A stretch of 64,000 nucleotides of DNA from Baylisascaris procyonis (GCA_037389465.1 JAZARR010000087.1:1-64000), one strand, 5' to 3'; counted from the stretch's first letter, positions 25,689 to 39,822 are shown. Program-made: numbers and translations. Notes: generated from the letters alone by a model not told the origin.

Positions 25689-28004
25689 CATTCGCTTCTG
25701 TGGGAAAGGAAGCCCGTGTCGAAAACGGCGTACACGACCGACTAATATATGCGGTTGTGGCTTCCTTTTCCAATGAACACGAACCCTCAAATTTTGACCC
25801 GGTTGCCGTGATTTGTGCCCAAGACAGGGATCGAACCTGTGTCGCCACGGCCACAACGTGGAGTACTTATCAATATACTACATGGGCCTGTCGCTTCCGT
25901 GGCAAAGGAAGCCTGTGTCGAAAACGGCTTGCACGACCGAGTAATATATGCAGGGGTGGTTTCCTTTTCCAATGAACACGAACCTCAAATTTTAACCTGG
26001 TTGCAGTGACTGATGCCCAAGACAGGAATCGAACCTGCGTCGCCACGGCCACAACGTGGAGTACTAACCACTATACTACTTGGGCCATTCGCTTCCGTGG
26101 GAAAGGAAGCCCGTGTCGAAAACGGCGTACACCCCCGACTAATATATGCGGTTGTGGCTTCCTTTTCCAATGAACACGAACCCTCAAATTTTGACCCGGT
26201 TGCCTTGATTGGTGCCCAAGACAGGAATCGAACCTGTGTCGCCACGGCCACAAGGTGGAGTACCAACCACTATACTACTTGGGCCGCTCGCTTCCGTGGC
26301 AAAGGAAGCCCGTGTCAGAAAAGGCGAACACGATCGATTAGTGTATGCGGAGGCTGGTTTCGTTTTCGAGTGCACACGAACCCTAAAATTTTGACCCGGT
26401 TGCAGTGACTGATGCCCAAGACATTAATCGAACCTGTGTCGCCACGGCCACAACGTGGAGTACTAACCACTATACTACTTGGGCCATTCGCTTTCGTGGG
26501 AAAGGAAGCCCGTGTCGAAAACGGCGTGCACGAGCGACTAATATATGCGGTTCTGGCTTCCTTTTCCAATGAACACGAACCCTCAAATTTTGACCCGGTT
26601 GCAGTGACTGATGCCCAAGACAGGAATCGAACCTGTGTCGCCACGGCCACGACGTGGAGTACTAACCACTATAGTACTTGGGCCATTCGCTTCCGTGGGA
26701 AAGGAAGCCCGTGTCGAAAACGGCGTACACGACCGACTAATATATGCGGTTGTGGCTTCCTTTTCCAACGAACACGAACCCTCAAATTTTGACCCGGTTG
26801 CCGTGATTGGTGCCCAAGACAGGAATCGAACCTGTGTCGCTACGGCCACAAGGTGGAGTACTAACCACTATACTACTTGGGCCATTCGCTTTCGTGGGAA
26901 AGGAAGCCCGTTTCGAAAACGGCGTATACGACCGACTAATATATGCGGGGGTGGCTTCCTTTTCCAATGAACACGAACCTCAAATTTTAACCTGGTTGCA
27001 GTGACTGATGCCCAAGACAGGAATCGAACCTGCGTCGCCACGGCCACAACGTGGAGTACTAACCACTATACTACTTGGGCCATTCGCTTCCGTGGGAAAG
27101 GAAGCCCGTGTCGAAAACGGCGTACACGACCGACTAATATATGCGGTTGTGGCTTCCTTTTCCAACGAACACGAACCCTCAAATTTTGACCCGGTTGCCG
27201 TGATTGGTGCCCAAGACAGGAATCGAACCTGTGTCGCTACGGCCACAAGGTGGAGTACTAACCACTATACTACTTGGGCCGCTCGCTTCCGTGGCAAAGG
27301 AAGCCCGTGTCAGAAAAGGCGAACACGATCGATTAGTGTATGCGGAGGCTGGTTTCGTTTTCGAGTGCACACGAACCCTAAAATTTTGACCCGGCTGCAG
27401 TGACTGATGCCCAAGACATTAATCGAACCTGTGTCGCCACGGCCACAACGTGGAGTATTAACCACTATACTACTTGGGCCATTCGCTTTCGTGGGAAAGG
27501 AAGCCCGTGTCGAAAACGGCGTGCACGAGCGACTAATATATGCGGGGGTGGCTTCCTTTTCCAATGAACACGAACCTCAAATTTTAACCTGGTTGCAGTG
27601 ACTGATGCCCAAGACAGGAATCGAACCTGTGTCGCCACGGCCACAAGGTGGAGTACTAACCACTATACTACTTGGGCCGCTCGCTTCTGTGGCAAAGGAA
27701 GCCCGTGTCAGAAAAGGCGAACACGATCGATTAGTGTATGCGGAGGCTGGTTTCGTTTTCGAGTGCACACGAACCCTAAAATTTTGACCCGGTTGCAGTG
27801 ACTGATGCCCAAGACAGGAATCGAACCTGTGTGGCCACGGCCACAACGTGGAGTACTAACCACTATACTACTTGGGCCATTCGCTTTCGTTGGAAAGGAA
27901 GCCCGTGTCGAAAACGGCGTGCACGAGCGACTAATATATGCTTTTGTGGCTTCCTTTTCCAATGAACACGAACCCTCAAATTTTGACCCGGTTGCCGTGA
28001 TTGG

Positions 28005-28076
28005 TGCCCAAGACAGGAATCGAACCTGTGTCGCCACGGCCACAACGTGGAGTACTAACCACTATACTACTTCTGC
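28005..28076 (-). pseudogene. tRNA-His copy with damaged acceptor stem
   Basis: Two adjacent changes near the 5' end (TTCTGCC on + instead of TTGGGCC) break two acceptor pairs. The body otherwise follows the consensus. Confidence 0.7.
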
Positions 28077-30991
28077 CATTCGCTTCTGTGGGAAAGGAAG
28101 CCCGTGTCGAAAACGGCGTACACGACCGACTAATATATGCGGTTGTGGCTTCCTTTTCCAATGAACACGAACCCTCAAATTTTGACCCGGTTGCCGTGAT
28201 TTGTGCCCAAGACAGGGATCGAACCTGTGTCGCCACGGCCACAACGTGGAGTACTTATCAATATACTACTTGGGCCATTCGCTTCCGTGGGAAAGGAAGC
28301 CCGTGTCGAAAACGGCGTACACCCCCGACTAATATATGCGGTTGTGGCTTCCTTTTCCAATGAACACGAACCCTCAAATTTTGACCCGGTTGCCTTGATT
28401 GGTGCCCAAGACAGGAATCGAACCTGTGTCGCCACGGCCACAAGGTGGAGTACCAACCACTATACTACTTGGGCCGCTCGCTTCCGTGGCAAAGGAAGCC
28501 CGTGTCAGAAAAGGCGAACACGATCGATTAGTGTATGCGGAGGCTGGTTTCGTTTTCGAGTGCACACGAACCCTAAAATTTTGACCCGGTTGCAGTGACT
28601 GATGCCCAAGACATTAATCGAACCTGTGTCGCCACGGCCACAACGTGGAGTACTAACCACTATACTACTTGGGCCATTCGCTCTCGTGGGAAAGGAAGCC
28701 CGTGTCGAAAACGGCGTGCACGAGCGACTAATATATGCGGTTCTGGCTTCCTTTTCCAATGAACACGAACCCTCAAATTTTGACCCGGTTGCAGTGACTG
28801 ATGCCCAAGACAGGAATCGAACCTGTGTCGCCACGGCCACAACGTGGAGTACTAACCACTATAGTACTTGGGCCATTCGCTTCCGTGGGAAAGGAAGCCC
28901 GTGTCGAAAACGGCGTACACGACCGACTAATATATGCGGTTGTGGCTTCCTTTTCCAACGAACACGAACCCTCAAATTTTGACCCGGTTGCCGTGATTGG
29001 TGCCCAAGACAGGAATCGAACCTGTGTCGCTACGGCCACAAGGTGGAGTACTAACCACTATACTACTTGGGCCATTCGCTTTCGTGGGAAAGGAAGCCCG
29101 TTTCGAAAACGGCGTATACGACCGACTAATATATGCGGGGGTGGCTTCCTTTTCCAATGAACACGAACCTCAAATTTTAACCTGGTTGCAGTGACTGATG
29201 CCCAAGACAGGAATCGAACCTGCGTCGCCACGGCCACAACGTGGAGTACTAACCACTATACTACTTGGGCCATTCGCTTCCGTGGGAAAGGAAGCCCGTG
29301 TCGAAAACGGCGTACACGACCGACTAATATATGCGGTTGTGGCTTCCTTTTCCAACGAACACGAACCCTCAAATTTTGACCCGGTTGCCGTGATTGGTGC
29401 CCAAGACAGGAATCGAACCTGTGTCGCTACGGCCACAAGGCGGAGTACTAACCACTATACTACTTGGGCCGCTCGCTTCCGTGGCAAAGGAAGCCCGTGT
29501 CAGAAAAGGCGAACACGATCGATTAGTGTATGCGGAGGCTGGTTTCGTTTTCGAGTGCACACGAACCCTAAAATTTTGACCCGGTTGCAGTGACTGATGC
29601 CCAAGACATTAATCGAACCTGTGTCGCCACGGCCACAACGTGGAGTACTAACCACTATACTACTTGGGCCATTCGCTTTCGTGGGAAAGGAAGCCCGTGT
29701 CGAAAACGGCGTGCACGAGCGACTAATATATGCGGGGGTGGCTTCCTTTTCCAATGAACACGAACCTCAAATTTTAACCTGGTTGCAGTGACTGATGCCC
29801 AAGACAGGAATCGAACCTGTGTCGCCACGGCCACAAGGTGGAGTACTAACCACTATACTACTTGGGCCGCTCGCTTCTGTGGCAAAGGAAGCCCGTGTCA
29901 GAAAAGGCGAACACGATCGATTAGTGTATGCGGAGGCTGGTTTCGTTTTCGAGTGCACACGAACCCTAAAATTTTGACCCGGTTGCAGTGACTGATGCCC
30001 AAGACAGGAATCGAACCTGTGTCGCCACGGCCACAAGGTGGAGTACTAACCACTACACTACTTGGGCCGCTCGCTTCTGTGGCAAAGGAAGCCCGTGTCA
30101 GAAAAGGCGAACACGATCGATTAGTGTATGCGGAGGCTGGTTTCGTTTTCGAGTGCACACGAACCCTAAAATTTTGACCCGGTTGCAGTGACTGATGCCC
30201 AAGACATTAATCGAACCTGTGTCGCCACGGCCACAACGTGGAGTACTAACCACTATACTACTTGGGCCTTTCGCTTTCGTGGCAAAGGAAGCCTGTGTCG
30301 AAAACGGCTTGCACGACCGAGTAATATATGCAGGGGTGGTTTCCTTTTCCAATGAACACGAACCTCAAATTTTAACCTGGTTGCAGTGACTGATGCCCAA
30401 GACAGGAATCGAACCTGCGTCGCCACGGCCACAACGTGGAGTACTAACCACTATACTACTTGGGCCATTCGCTTCCGTATGAAAGGAAGCCCGTGTCGAA
30501 AACGGCGTACACCCCCGAGTAATATATGCGGTTGTGGCTTCCTTTTCCAATGAACACGAACCCTCAAATTTTGACCCGGTTGCCTTGATTGGTGCCCAAG
30601 ACAGGAATCGAACCTGTGTCGCCACGGCCACAAGGTGGAGTACTAACCACTATACTACTTGGGCCGCTCGCTTCCGTGGCAAAGGAAGCCCGTGTCAGAA
30701 AAGGCGAACACGATCGATTAGTGTATGCGGAGGCTGGTTTCGTTTTCGAGTGCACACGAACCCTAAAATTTTGACCCGGTTGCAGTGACTGATGCCCAAG
30801 ACATTAATCGAACCTGTGTCGCCACGGCCACAACGTGGAGTACTAACCACTATACTACTTGGGCCATTCGCTTTCGTGGGAAAGGAAGCCCGTGTCGAAA
30901 ACGGCGTGCACGAGCGACTAATATATGCGGTTCTGGCTTCCTTTTCCAATGAACACGAACCCTCAAATTTTGACCCGGTTGCAGTGACTGA

Positions 30992-31063
30992 TGCCCAAGA
31001 CAGGAATCGAACCTGTGTCGCCACGGCCACAACGTGGAGTACTAACCACTATACTACTTGGGC
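30992..31063 (-). tRNA. tRNA-His (GTG), exact consensus copy
   Basis: Exact copy with TCA 3' flank. The related copies at 26612 and 28802 carry a change in the D stem (TATAGTAC on +). Confidence 0.9.
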
Positions 31064-31986
31064 CATTCGCTTCCGTGGGAAAGGAAGCCCGTGTCGAAAA
31101 CGGCGTACACGACCGACTAATATATGCGGTTGTGGCTTCCTTTTCCAACGAACACGAACCCTCAAATTTTGACCCGGTTGCCGTGATTGGTGCCCAAGAC
31201 AGGAATCGAACCTGTGTCGCTACGGCCACAAGGTGGAGTACTAACCACTATACTACTTGGGCCATTCGCTTTCGTGGGAAAGGAAGCCCGTTTCGAAAAC
31301 GGCGTATACGACCGACTAATATATGCGGGGGTGGCTTCCTTTTCCAATGAACACGAACCTCAAATTTTAACCTGGTTGCAGTGACTGATGCCCAAGACAG
31401 GAATCGAACCTGCGTCGCCACGGCCACAACGTGGAGTACTAACCACTATACTACTTGGGCCATTCGCTTCCGTGGGAAAGGAAGCCCGTGTCGAAAACGG
31501 CGTACACGACCGACTAATATATGCGGTTGTGGCTTCCTTTTCCAACGAACACGAACCCTCAAATTTTGACCCGGTTGCCGTGATTGGTGCCCAAGACAGG
31601 AATCGAACCTGTGTCGCTACGGCCACAAGGTGGAGTACTAACCACTATACTACTTGGGCCGCTCGCTTTCGTGGGAAAGGAAGCCCGTGTCAGAAAAGGA
31701 GAACACGATCGATTAGTGTGTGCGGAGGCTGGTTTCGTTTTCGAGTGCACACGAACCCTCAAATTTTGACCCGGTTGCCGTGATTTGTGCCCAAGACAGG
31801 GATCGAACCTGTGTCGCCACGGCCACAACGTGGAGTACTAACCACTATACTACTTGGGCCATTCGCTTTCGTGGGAAAGGAAGCCCGTGTCGAAAACGGC
31901 GTGCACGAGCGACTAATATATGCGGTTCTGGCTTCCTTTTCCAATGAACACGAACCCTCAAATTTTGACCCGGTTGCAGTGACTGA

Positions 31987-32058
31987 TGCCCAAGACAGGA
32001 ATCGAACCTGTGTCGCCACGGCCACAACGTGGAGTACTAACCACTATACTACTTGGGC
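31987..32058 (-). tRNA. tRNA-His (GTG), exact consensus copy
   Basis: Exact copy with TCA 3' flank. No T4 close downstream. Confidence 0.9.
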
Positions 32059-32783
32059 CATTCGCTTTCGTGGGAAAGGAAGCCCGTGTCAGAAAAGGAG
32101 AACACGATCGATTAGTGTGTGCGGAGGCTGGTTTCGTTTTCGAGTGCACACGAACCCTCAAATTTTGACCCGGTTGCCGTGATTTGTGCCCAAGACAGGG
32201 ATCGAACCTGTGTCGCCACGGCCACAACGTGTAGTACTTATCACTATACTACATGGGCCTGTCGCTTCCGTGGCAAAGGAAGCCTGTGTCGAAAACGGCT
32301 TGCACGACCGAGTAATATATGCAGGGGTGGTTTCCTTTTCCAATGAACACGAACCTCAAATTTTAGCCTGGTTGCAGTGACTGATGCCCAAGACAGGAAT
32401 CGAACCTGCGTCGCCACGGCCACAACGTGGAGTACTAACCACTATACTACTTGGGCCATTCGCTTCCGTGGCAAAGGAAGCCCGTGTCAGAAAAGGCGAA
32501 CACGATCGATTAGTGTATGCGGAGGCTGGTTTCGTTTTCGAGTGCACACGAACCCTAAAATTTTGACCCGGTTGCAGTGACTGATGCCCAAGACATTAAT
32601 CGAACCTGTGTCGCCACGGCCACAACGTGGAGTACTAACCACTATACTACTTGGGCCATTCGCTTTCGTGGGAAAGGAAGCCCGTGTCGAAAACGGCGTG
32701 CACGAGCGACTAATATATGCGGTTCTGGCTTCCTTTTCCAATGAACACGAACCCTCAAATTTTGACCCGGTTGCAGTGACTGA

Positions 32784-32855
32784 TGCCCAAGACAGGAATC
32801 GAACCTGTGTCGCCACGGCCACAACGTGGAGTACTAACCACTATACTACTTGGGC
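32784..32855 (-). tRNA. tRNA-His (GTG), exact consensus copy
   Basis: Exact copy with TCA 3' flank; counterpart of 30992 in a nine-unit (1792-bp) repeat. Confidence 0.9.
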
Positions 32856-33778
32856 CATTCGCTTCCGTGGGAAAGGAAGCCCGTGTCGAAAACGGCGTAC
32901 ACGACCGACTAATATATGCGGTTGTGGCTTCCTTTTCCAACGAACACGAACCCTCAAATTTTGACCCGGTTGCCGTGATTGGTGCCCAAGACAGGAATCG
33001 AACCTGTGTCGCTACGGCCACAAGGTGGAGTACTAACCACTATACTACTTGGGCCATTCGCTTTCGTGGGAAAGGAAGCCCGTTTCGAAAACGGCGTATA
33101 CGACCGACTAATATATGCGGGGGTGGCTTCCTTTTCCAATGAACACGAACCTCAAATTTTAACCTGGTTGCAGTGACTGATGCCCAAGACAGGAATCGAA
33201 CCTGCGTCGCCACGGCCACAACGTGGAGTACTAACCACTATACTACTTGGGCCATTCGCTTCCGTGGGAAAGGAAGCCCGTGTCGAAAACGGCGTACACG
33301 ACCGACTAATATATCCGGTTGTGGCTTCCTTTTCCAACGAACACGAACCCTCAAATTTTGACCCGGTTGCCGTGATTGGTGCCCAAGACAGGAATCGAAC
33401 CTGGGTCGCTACGGCCACGAGGTGGAGTACTAACCACTATACTACTTGGGCCGCTCGCTTCCGTGGCAAAGGAAGCCCGTGTCAGAAAAGGCGAACACGA
33501 TCGATTAGTGTATGCGGAGGCTGGTTTCGTTTTCGAGTGCACACGTACCCTAAAATTTTGACCCGGTTGCAGTGACTGATGCCCAAGACATTAATCGAAC
33601 CTGTGTCGCCACGGCCACAACGTGGAGTACTAACCACTATACTACTTGGGCCATTCGCTTTCGTGGGAAAGGAAGCCCGTGTCGAAAACGGCGTGCACGA
33701 GCGACTAATATATGCGGTTCTGGCTTCCTTTTCCAATGAACACGAACCCTCAAATTTTGACCCGGTTGCAGTGACTGA

Positions 33779-33850
33779 TGCCCAAGACAGGAATCGAACC
33801 TGTGTCGCCACGGCCACAACGTGGAGTACTAACCACTATACTACTTGGGC
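33779..33850 (-). tRNA. tRNA-His (GTG), exact consensus copy
   Basis: Exact copy with TCA 3' flank. No T4 close downstream. Confidence 0.9.
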
Positions 33851-34176
33851 CATTCGCTTTCGTGGGAAAGGAAGCCCGTGTCGAAAACGGCGTATACGAC
33901 CGACTAATATATGCGGGGGTGGCTTCCTTTTCCAATGAACACGAACCTCAAATTTTAACCTGGTTGCAGTGACTGATGCCCAAGACAGGAATCGAACCTG
34001 TGTCGCCACGGCCACAAGGTGGAGTACTAACCACTATACTACTTGGGCCGCTCGCTTCTGTGGCAAAGGAAGCCCGTGTCAGAAAAGGCGAACACGATCG
34101 ATTAGTGTATGCGGAGGCTGGTTTCGTTTTCGAGTGCACACGAACCCTAAAATTTTGACCCGGTTGCAGTGACTGA

Positions 34177-34248
34177 TGCCCAAGACAGGAATCGAACCTG
34201 TGTCGCCACGGCCACAACGTGGAGTACTAACCACTATACTACTTGGGC
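34177..34248 (-). tRNA. tRNA-His (GTG), exact consensus copy
   Basis: Exact copy with TCA flank and a near T4 terminator. Same shortened 5' spacer variant as 17257. Confidence 0.92.
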
Positions 34249-34572
34249 CATTCGTTTCGTTGGAAAGGAAGCCCGTGTCGAAAACGGCGTATACGACCGA
34301 CTAATATATGCGGGGGTGGCTTCCTTTTCCAATGAACACGAACCTCAAATTTTAACCTGGTTGCAGTGACTGATGACCAAGACAGGAATCGAACCTGTGT
34401 CGCCACGGCCACAAGGTGGAGTACTAACCACTATACTACTTGGGCCGCTCGCTTCTGTGGCAAAGGAAGCCCGTGTCAGAAAAGGCGAACACGATCGATT
34501 AGTGTATGCGGAGGCTGGTTTCGTTTTCGAGTGCACACGAACCCTAAAATTTGGCCCGGTTGCAGTGACTGA

Positions 34573-34644
34573 TGCCCAAGACAGGAATCGAACCTGTGTC
34601 GCCACGGCCACAACGTGGAGTACTAACCACTATACTACTTGGGC
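34573..34644 (-). tRNA. tRNA-His (GTG), exact consensus copy
   Basis: Exact copy with TCA 3' flank. A T4 run lies about 25 nt downstream despite a base change in the flank. Confidence 0.92.
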
Positions 34645-35169
34645 CATTCGCTTTCGTGGGAAAGGAAGCCCGTGTCGAAAACGGCGTGCACGAGCGACTA
34701 ATATATGCGGTTCTGGCTTCCTTTTCCAATGAACACGAACCCTCAAATTTTGACCCGGTTGCCGTGATTGGTGCCCAAGACAGGAATCGAACCTGTGTCG
34801 CCACGGCCACAACGTGGAGTTCTAGCCACTATACTACTTGGGCCATTCGCTTCCGTGGCAAAGGAAGCCCGTGTCGAAAACGGCGTATACGACCGACTAA
34901 TATATGCGGGGGTGGCTTCCTTTTCCAATGAACACGAACCTCAAATTTTAACCTGGTTGCAGTGACTGATGCCCAAGACAGGAATCGAACCTGCGTCGCC
35001 ACGGCCACAACGTGGAGTACTAACCACTATACTACTTGGGCCGCTCGCTTCCGTGGCAAAGGAAGCCCGTGTCAGAAAAGGCGAACACGATGGATTAGTG
35101 TATGCGGAGGCTGGTTTCGTTTTCGAGTGCACACGAACCCTAAAATTTTGACCCGGTTGCAGTGACTGA

Positions 35170-35241
35170 TGCCCAAGACAGGAATCGAACCTGTGTCGCC
35201 ACGGCCACAACGTGGAGTACTAACCACTATACTACTTGGGC
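35170..35241 (-). tRNA. tRNA-His (GTG), exact consensus copy
   Basis: Exact copy with TCA flank and near T4. Confidence 0.92.
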
Positions 35242-35767
35242 CATTCGCTTTCGTGGAAAAGGAAGCCCGTGTCAAAAACGGCGTACACGACCGACTAATA
35301 TATGCGGTTGTGGCTCCCTTTTCCAATGAACACGAACCCTCAAATTTTGACCCGGTTTCCCTGATTGGTGCCAAAGACAGGAATCGAACCTGTGTCGCCA
35401 CGGCCACAACGTGGAGTACTAAGCACTACACGACTTGGGCCGCACGCTTCCGTGGCAAAGGAAGCCCGTGTCAGAAAAGGCGAACACGATCGATTAGTGT
35501 ATGCGGAGGCTGGTTTCGTTTTCGGGTGCACACGAACCCTCAAATTTTGACCCGGTTGCCGTGATTTGTGCCCAAGACAGGGATCGAACCAGTGTCGCCA
35601 CGGCCACAACATGGAGTACTAACCACTATACTACTTGGGCCATTCGCTTCCGTGGGAAAGGAAGCCCGTGTCGAAAACGGCGTGCACGAGAGACTAATAT
35701 ATGCGGTTCTGGCTTCCTTTTCCAATGAACAGGAACCCTCAAATTTTGACCCGGTTGCCGTGATTGG

Positions 35768-35839
35768 TGCCCAAGACAGGAATCGAACCTGTGTCGCCAC
35801 GGCCACAACGTGGAGTACTAACCACTATACTACTTGGGC
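35768..35839 (-). tRNA. tRNA-His (GTG), exact consensus copy
   Basis: Exact copy with encoded CCA. Its 5' flank is the first spacer of the third type (with TGCATTATTATGCTGCGGG on +). Confidence 0.9.
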
Positions 35840-35966
35840 CATTCGCTTCCGTGGCAAAGATACCGTGTCAGGAATGCTGTATCCTCTGCATTATTATGCT
35901 GCGGGCGACAGGTTCTTTTTGCAATGAACACGAACCCACAGATTTTGAATTGTTTGCCGTGATTGG

Positions 35967-36038
35967 TGCCCAAGACAGGAATCGAACCTGTGTCGCCACG
36001 GCCACAACGTGGAGTACTAACCACTATACTACTTGGGC
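35967..36038 (-). tRNA. tRNA-His (GTG), exact consensus copy
   Basis: Exact copy with encoded CCA; its 3' flank runs into the third spacer type. Confidence 0.9.
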
Positions 36039-36562
36039 CGCTCGCTTCCGTGGCAAAGGAAGCCCGTGTCAGAAAAGGCGAACACGATCGATTAGTGTAT
36101 GCGGAGGCTGGTTTCGTTTTCGGGTGCACACGAACCCTCAAATTTTGACCCGGTTCCCGTGATTTGTGCCCAAGACAGGGATCGAACCTGTGTCGCCACG
36201 GCCACAACGTGGAGTACTTATCACTATACTACATGGGCCTGTCGCTTCCGTGGCAAAGGAAGCCCGTGTCGAAAACGGCGTGCACGACCGACTAATATAT
36301 GCGGTTGTGGTTCCTTTTCCAATGAACACGAACCCTCAAATTTTGACCCGGTTGCCGTGATTGGTGCCAAAGACAGGAATCGAACCTGTGTCGCCACGGC
36401 CACAACGTGGAGTACTAACCACTACACGACTTGGGCCATTCGCTTCCGTCGCAAAGGAAGCCCGTGTCGAAAGCGGCTTGCACGACCGAGTAAAATATGC
36501 AGGGGTGGTTTCCTGTTCCAATGAACACGAACCTCAAATTTTAACCTGGTTGCAGTGACTGA

Positions 36563-36634
36563 TGCCCAAGACAGGAATCGAACCTGCGTCGCCACGGCCG
36601 CAACGTGGAGTACTAGACACTATACTGCTTGGGC
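36563..36634 (-). pseudogene. His-type tRNA with anticodon GCG, copy 1 of 4
   Basis: The anticodon loop is TTGCGGC, so the anticodon is GCG (Arg CGC codon) on an otherwise tRNA-His body. The D loop reads AGTGTCTA, losing the GG pair. Acceptor and B box are intact. Confidence 0.75.
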
Positions 36635-38554
36635 CACTGGCTTCCCTGGCAAAGATACCGTGTCAGGAATGCTGTATCCCCTGCATTATTATGCTGCGGA
36701 CGCCCGGTTCTTTTTCCATTGAACACGAAACCTGAAATTTTGAACCGTTTGCAGTGACTGATGCCCAAGACAGGAATCGAACGTGTGTCGCCACGGCCAC
36801 AACGTGGAGTACTAACCACCATACTACTTGGGCCATTCGCTTCCGTGGCAAAGGAAGTCCGTGTCAGAAAAGGCGAACACGATCGATTAGTGTATGCGGA
36901 GGCTGGTTTCGTTTTCGAGTGCACACGAACCCTCAAATTTTCACCCGGTTGCCGTGATTTGTGCCCAAGACAGAAATCGAACCTGTGTCCCCACAGCCAC
37001 AACGTGGAGTACTAACCACTATACTACTTGGGCCATTCGCTTCCGTGGCAAAGGAAGCCCGTGTCAAAAACGGCGTACACGACCGATTAATATATGCGGG
37101 GGTGGTTTCCTTTTCCAACGAACACGAACCCTCAAATTTTGACCTGGTTGCAGTGACTGATGACCGAGACAGGAATCGAACCTGTGTCGCCACGGCCACA
37201 ACGTGGAGTGCTTATCACTATACTACTAGGGCCATTCGCTTCCGTGGCAAAGGAAGTCCGTGTCAGAAAAGGCGAACACGATCGATTAGTGTATGCGGAG
37301 GCTGGTTTCGTTTTCGAGTGCACACGAACCCTCAAATTTTGACCCGGTTGCCGTGATTGGTGTCCAAGACAGGAATCGAACCTGTGTCGCCACGGCCACA
37401 ACGTGGAGTACTAACCACTATACTACTTGGGCCATTCGTTTCCGTGGTAAAGGAAGCCCGTGTCGAAAACGGCGTACACGACCGAGTAATATATGCGGGG
37501 GTTTCTCCCTTTTCCAATGAACACGAACCCTCAAATTTTGACCCGGTTTCCGTGATTGGTGCCAAAGACAGGAATCGAACCTGTGTCGCCACGGCCACAA
37601 CGTGGAGTACTAACCACTACACGACTTGGGCCATTCGCTTCCGTGGGAAAGGAAGCCCGTGTCGAAAACGGCGTGCACGACCGACTAATATATGCGGTTG
37701 TGGCTTCCTTTTCCAATGAACACGAACCCTCAAATTTTGACCCGGTTGCCGTGATTGGTGCCCAAGACAGGAATCGAAACTGTGTCGCCACGGCCACAAC
37801 GTGGAGTACTAATCACTATACTACTTGGGCCATTCGCCTCCGTGGCAAAGGAAGCCCGTGTCGAAAACGGCGTACACGACCGACTAATATATGCGGTTGT
37901 GGCTTCCTTTTCCAATGAACACGAACCCTCAAATTTTGACCCGGTTGCCGTGATTGGTGCCCAAGACAGGAACCGAACCTGTGTCGCCACGGCCACAAGG
38001 TGGAGTACTAACCACTATACTACTTGGGCCATTCGCTTAGGTGGCATAGGAAGCCCGTGACGAAAACGGCGTACACGACCGACTAATATATGCGGGGTGG
38101 CTTCCTTTTCCAATGAACACGAACCCTCAAATTTTGACCCGGTTGCCGTGATTGGTGCCCAAGACAGGAATCGAACCTGTGTCGCCACCGCCACAACGTG
38201 GAGTACTAACCACTGCACGACTTGGGCCATTGGCTTCCGTGGCAAAGGAAGCCCGTGTCAGAAAAGGCGAACACGATCGATTAGTGTATGCGGAGGCTGG
38301 TTTCGTTTTCGAGTGCACACGAACCCTCAAATTTTGACCCGGTTGCCGTGATTTGTGCCCAAGACAGGGATCGAACCAGTGTCGCCACGGCCACAACATG
38401 GAGTACTAACCACTATACTACTTGGGCCATTCGCTTCCGTGGGAAAGGAAGCCCGTGTCGAAAACGGCGTGCACGAGAGACTAATATATGCGGTTCTGGC
38501 TTCCTTTTCCAATGAACAGGAACCCTCAAATTTTGACCCGGTTGCCGTGATTGG

Positions 38555-38626
38555 TGCCCAAGACAGGAATCGAACCTGTGTCGCCACGGCCACAACGTGG
38601 AGTACTAACCACTATACTACTTGGGC
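38555..38626 (-). tRNA. tRNA-His (GTG), exact consensus copy
   Basis: Exact copy with encoded CCA, apparently duplicated from 35768 together with its neighbours. Confidence 0.9.
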
Positions 38627-39750
38627 CATTCGCTTCCGTGGCAAAGATACCGTGTCAGGAATGCTGTATCCTCTGCATTATTATGCTGCGGGCGACAGGT
38701 TCTTTTTGCAATGAACACGAACCCACAGATTTTGAATTGTTTGCCGTGATTGGTGCCCAAGACAGGAACCGAACCTGTGTCGCCACGGCCACAAGGTGGA
38801 GTACTAACCACTATACTACTTGGGCCATTCGCTTAGGTGGCATAGGAAGCCCGTGACGAAAACGGCGTACACGACCGACTAATATATGCGGGGTGGCTTC
38901 CTTTTCCAATGAACACGAACCCTCAAATTTTGACCCGGTTGCCGTGATTGGTGCCCAAGACAGGAATCGAACCTGTGTCGCCACCGCCACAACGTGGAGT
39001 ACTAACCACTGCACGACTTGGGCCATTGGCTTCCGTGGCAAAGGAAGCCCGTGTCAGGAATGCTGTATCCCCTGCATTATTATGCTGCGGACGCCCGGTT
39101 CTTTTTCCATTGAACACGAAACCTGAAATTTTGAACCGGTTGCAGTGACTGGTGCCCAAGACAGGAATCGAACCTGTGTCGCCACGGCCACAAGGTGGAG
39201 TACTAACCACTATACTACTTGGGCCATTCGCTTCCGTGGCAAAGGAAGTCCGTGTCAGAAACGGCGAACACGATCGATTAGTGTATGCGGAGGCTGGTTT
39301 CGTTTTCGAGTGCACACGAACCCTCAAATTTTGACCCGGTTGCCGTGATTGGTGCCCAAGACAGAAATCGAAGCTGTGTCGCCACGGCCACAACGTGGAG
39401 TACTTATCACTATACTACATGGGCCTGTCGCTTCCGTGGCAAAGGAAACCCGTGTCAAAAACGGCGTACACGACCGAGTAATATATGCGGGGGTGGTTTC
39501 CTTTTCCAACGAACACGAACCCTCAAATTTTGACCTGGTTGCAGTGACTGATGCCCAAGACAGGAATCGAACCTGTGCCGCCACGGCCACAACGTGGAGT
39601 ACTAACCGCTATACTACTTGGGCCATTCCCTTCCGTGGCAAACGAAGCCCGCGTCGAAAACGGCGTGCACGAGCGACTAATATATGCTTTTGTGGCTTCC
39701 TTTTCCAATGAACACGAACCCTCAAATTTTGACCCGGTTGCCGTGATTGG

Positions 39751-39822
39751 TGCCCAAGACAGGAATCGAACCTGTGTCGCCACGGCCACAACGTGGAGTA
39801 CTAACCACTATACTACTTGGGC
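39751..39822 (-). tRNA. tRNA-His (GTG), exact consensus copy
   Basis: Exact copy with encoded CCA. Counterparts at 42739 and 45727 in the 2988-bp higher-order repeat. Confidence 0.9.

Larger units (their letters stand above)
20240..27805. repeat. Two copies of an 18-unit block, offset 3982 bp (20 units)
   Basis: The unit order from 20240 to about 23823 is repeated from 24222 to about 27805 with the same spacer types, the same unit-length series and nearly the same sequence. A shorter part (22231-24222) reappears at 28403-30394, and the start of it again at 30593, giving an additional offset of 2190 bp (11 units). Confidence 0.8.
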
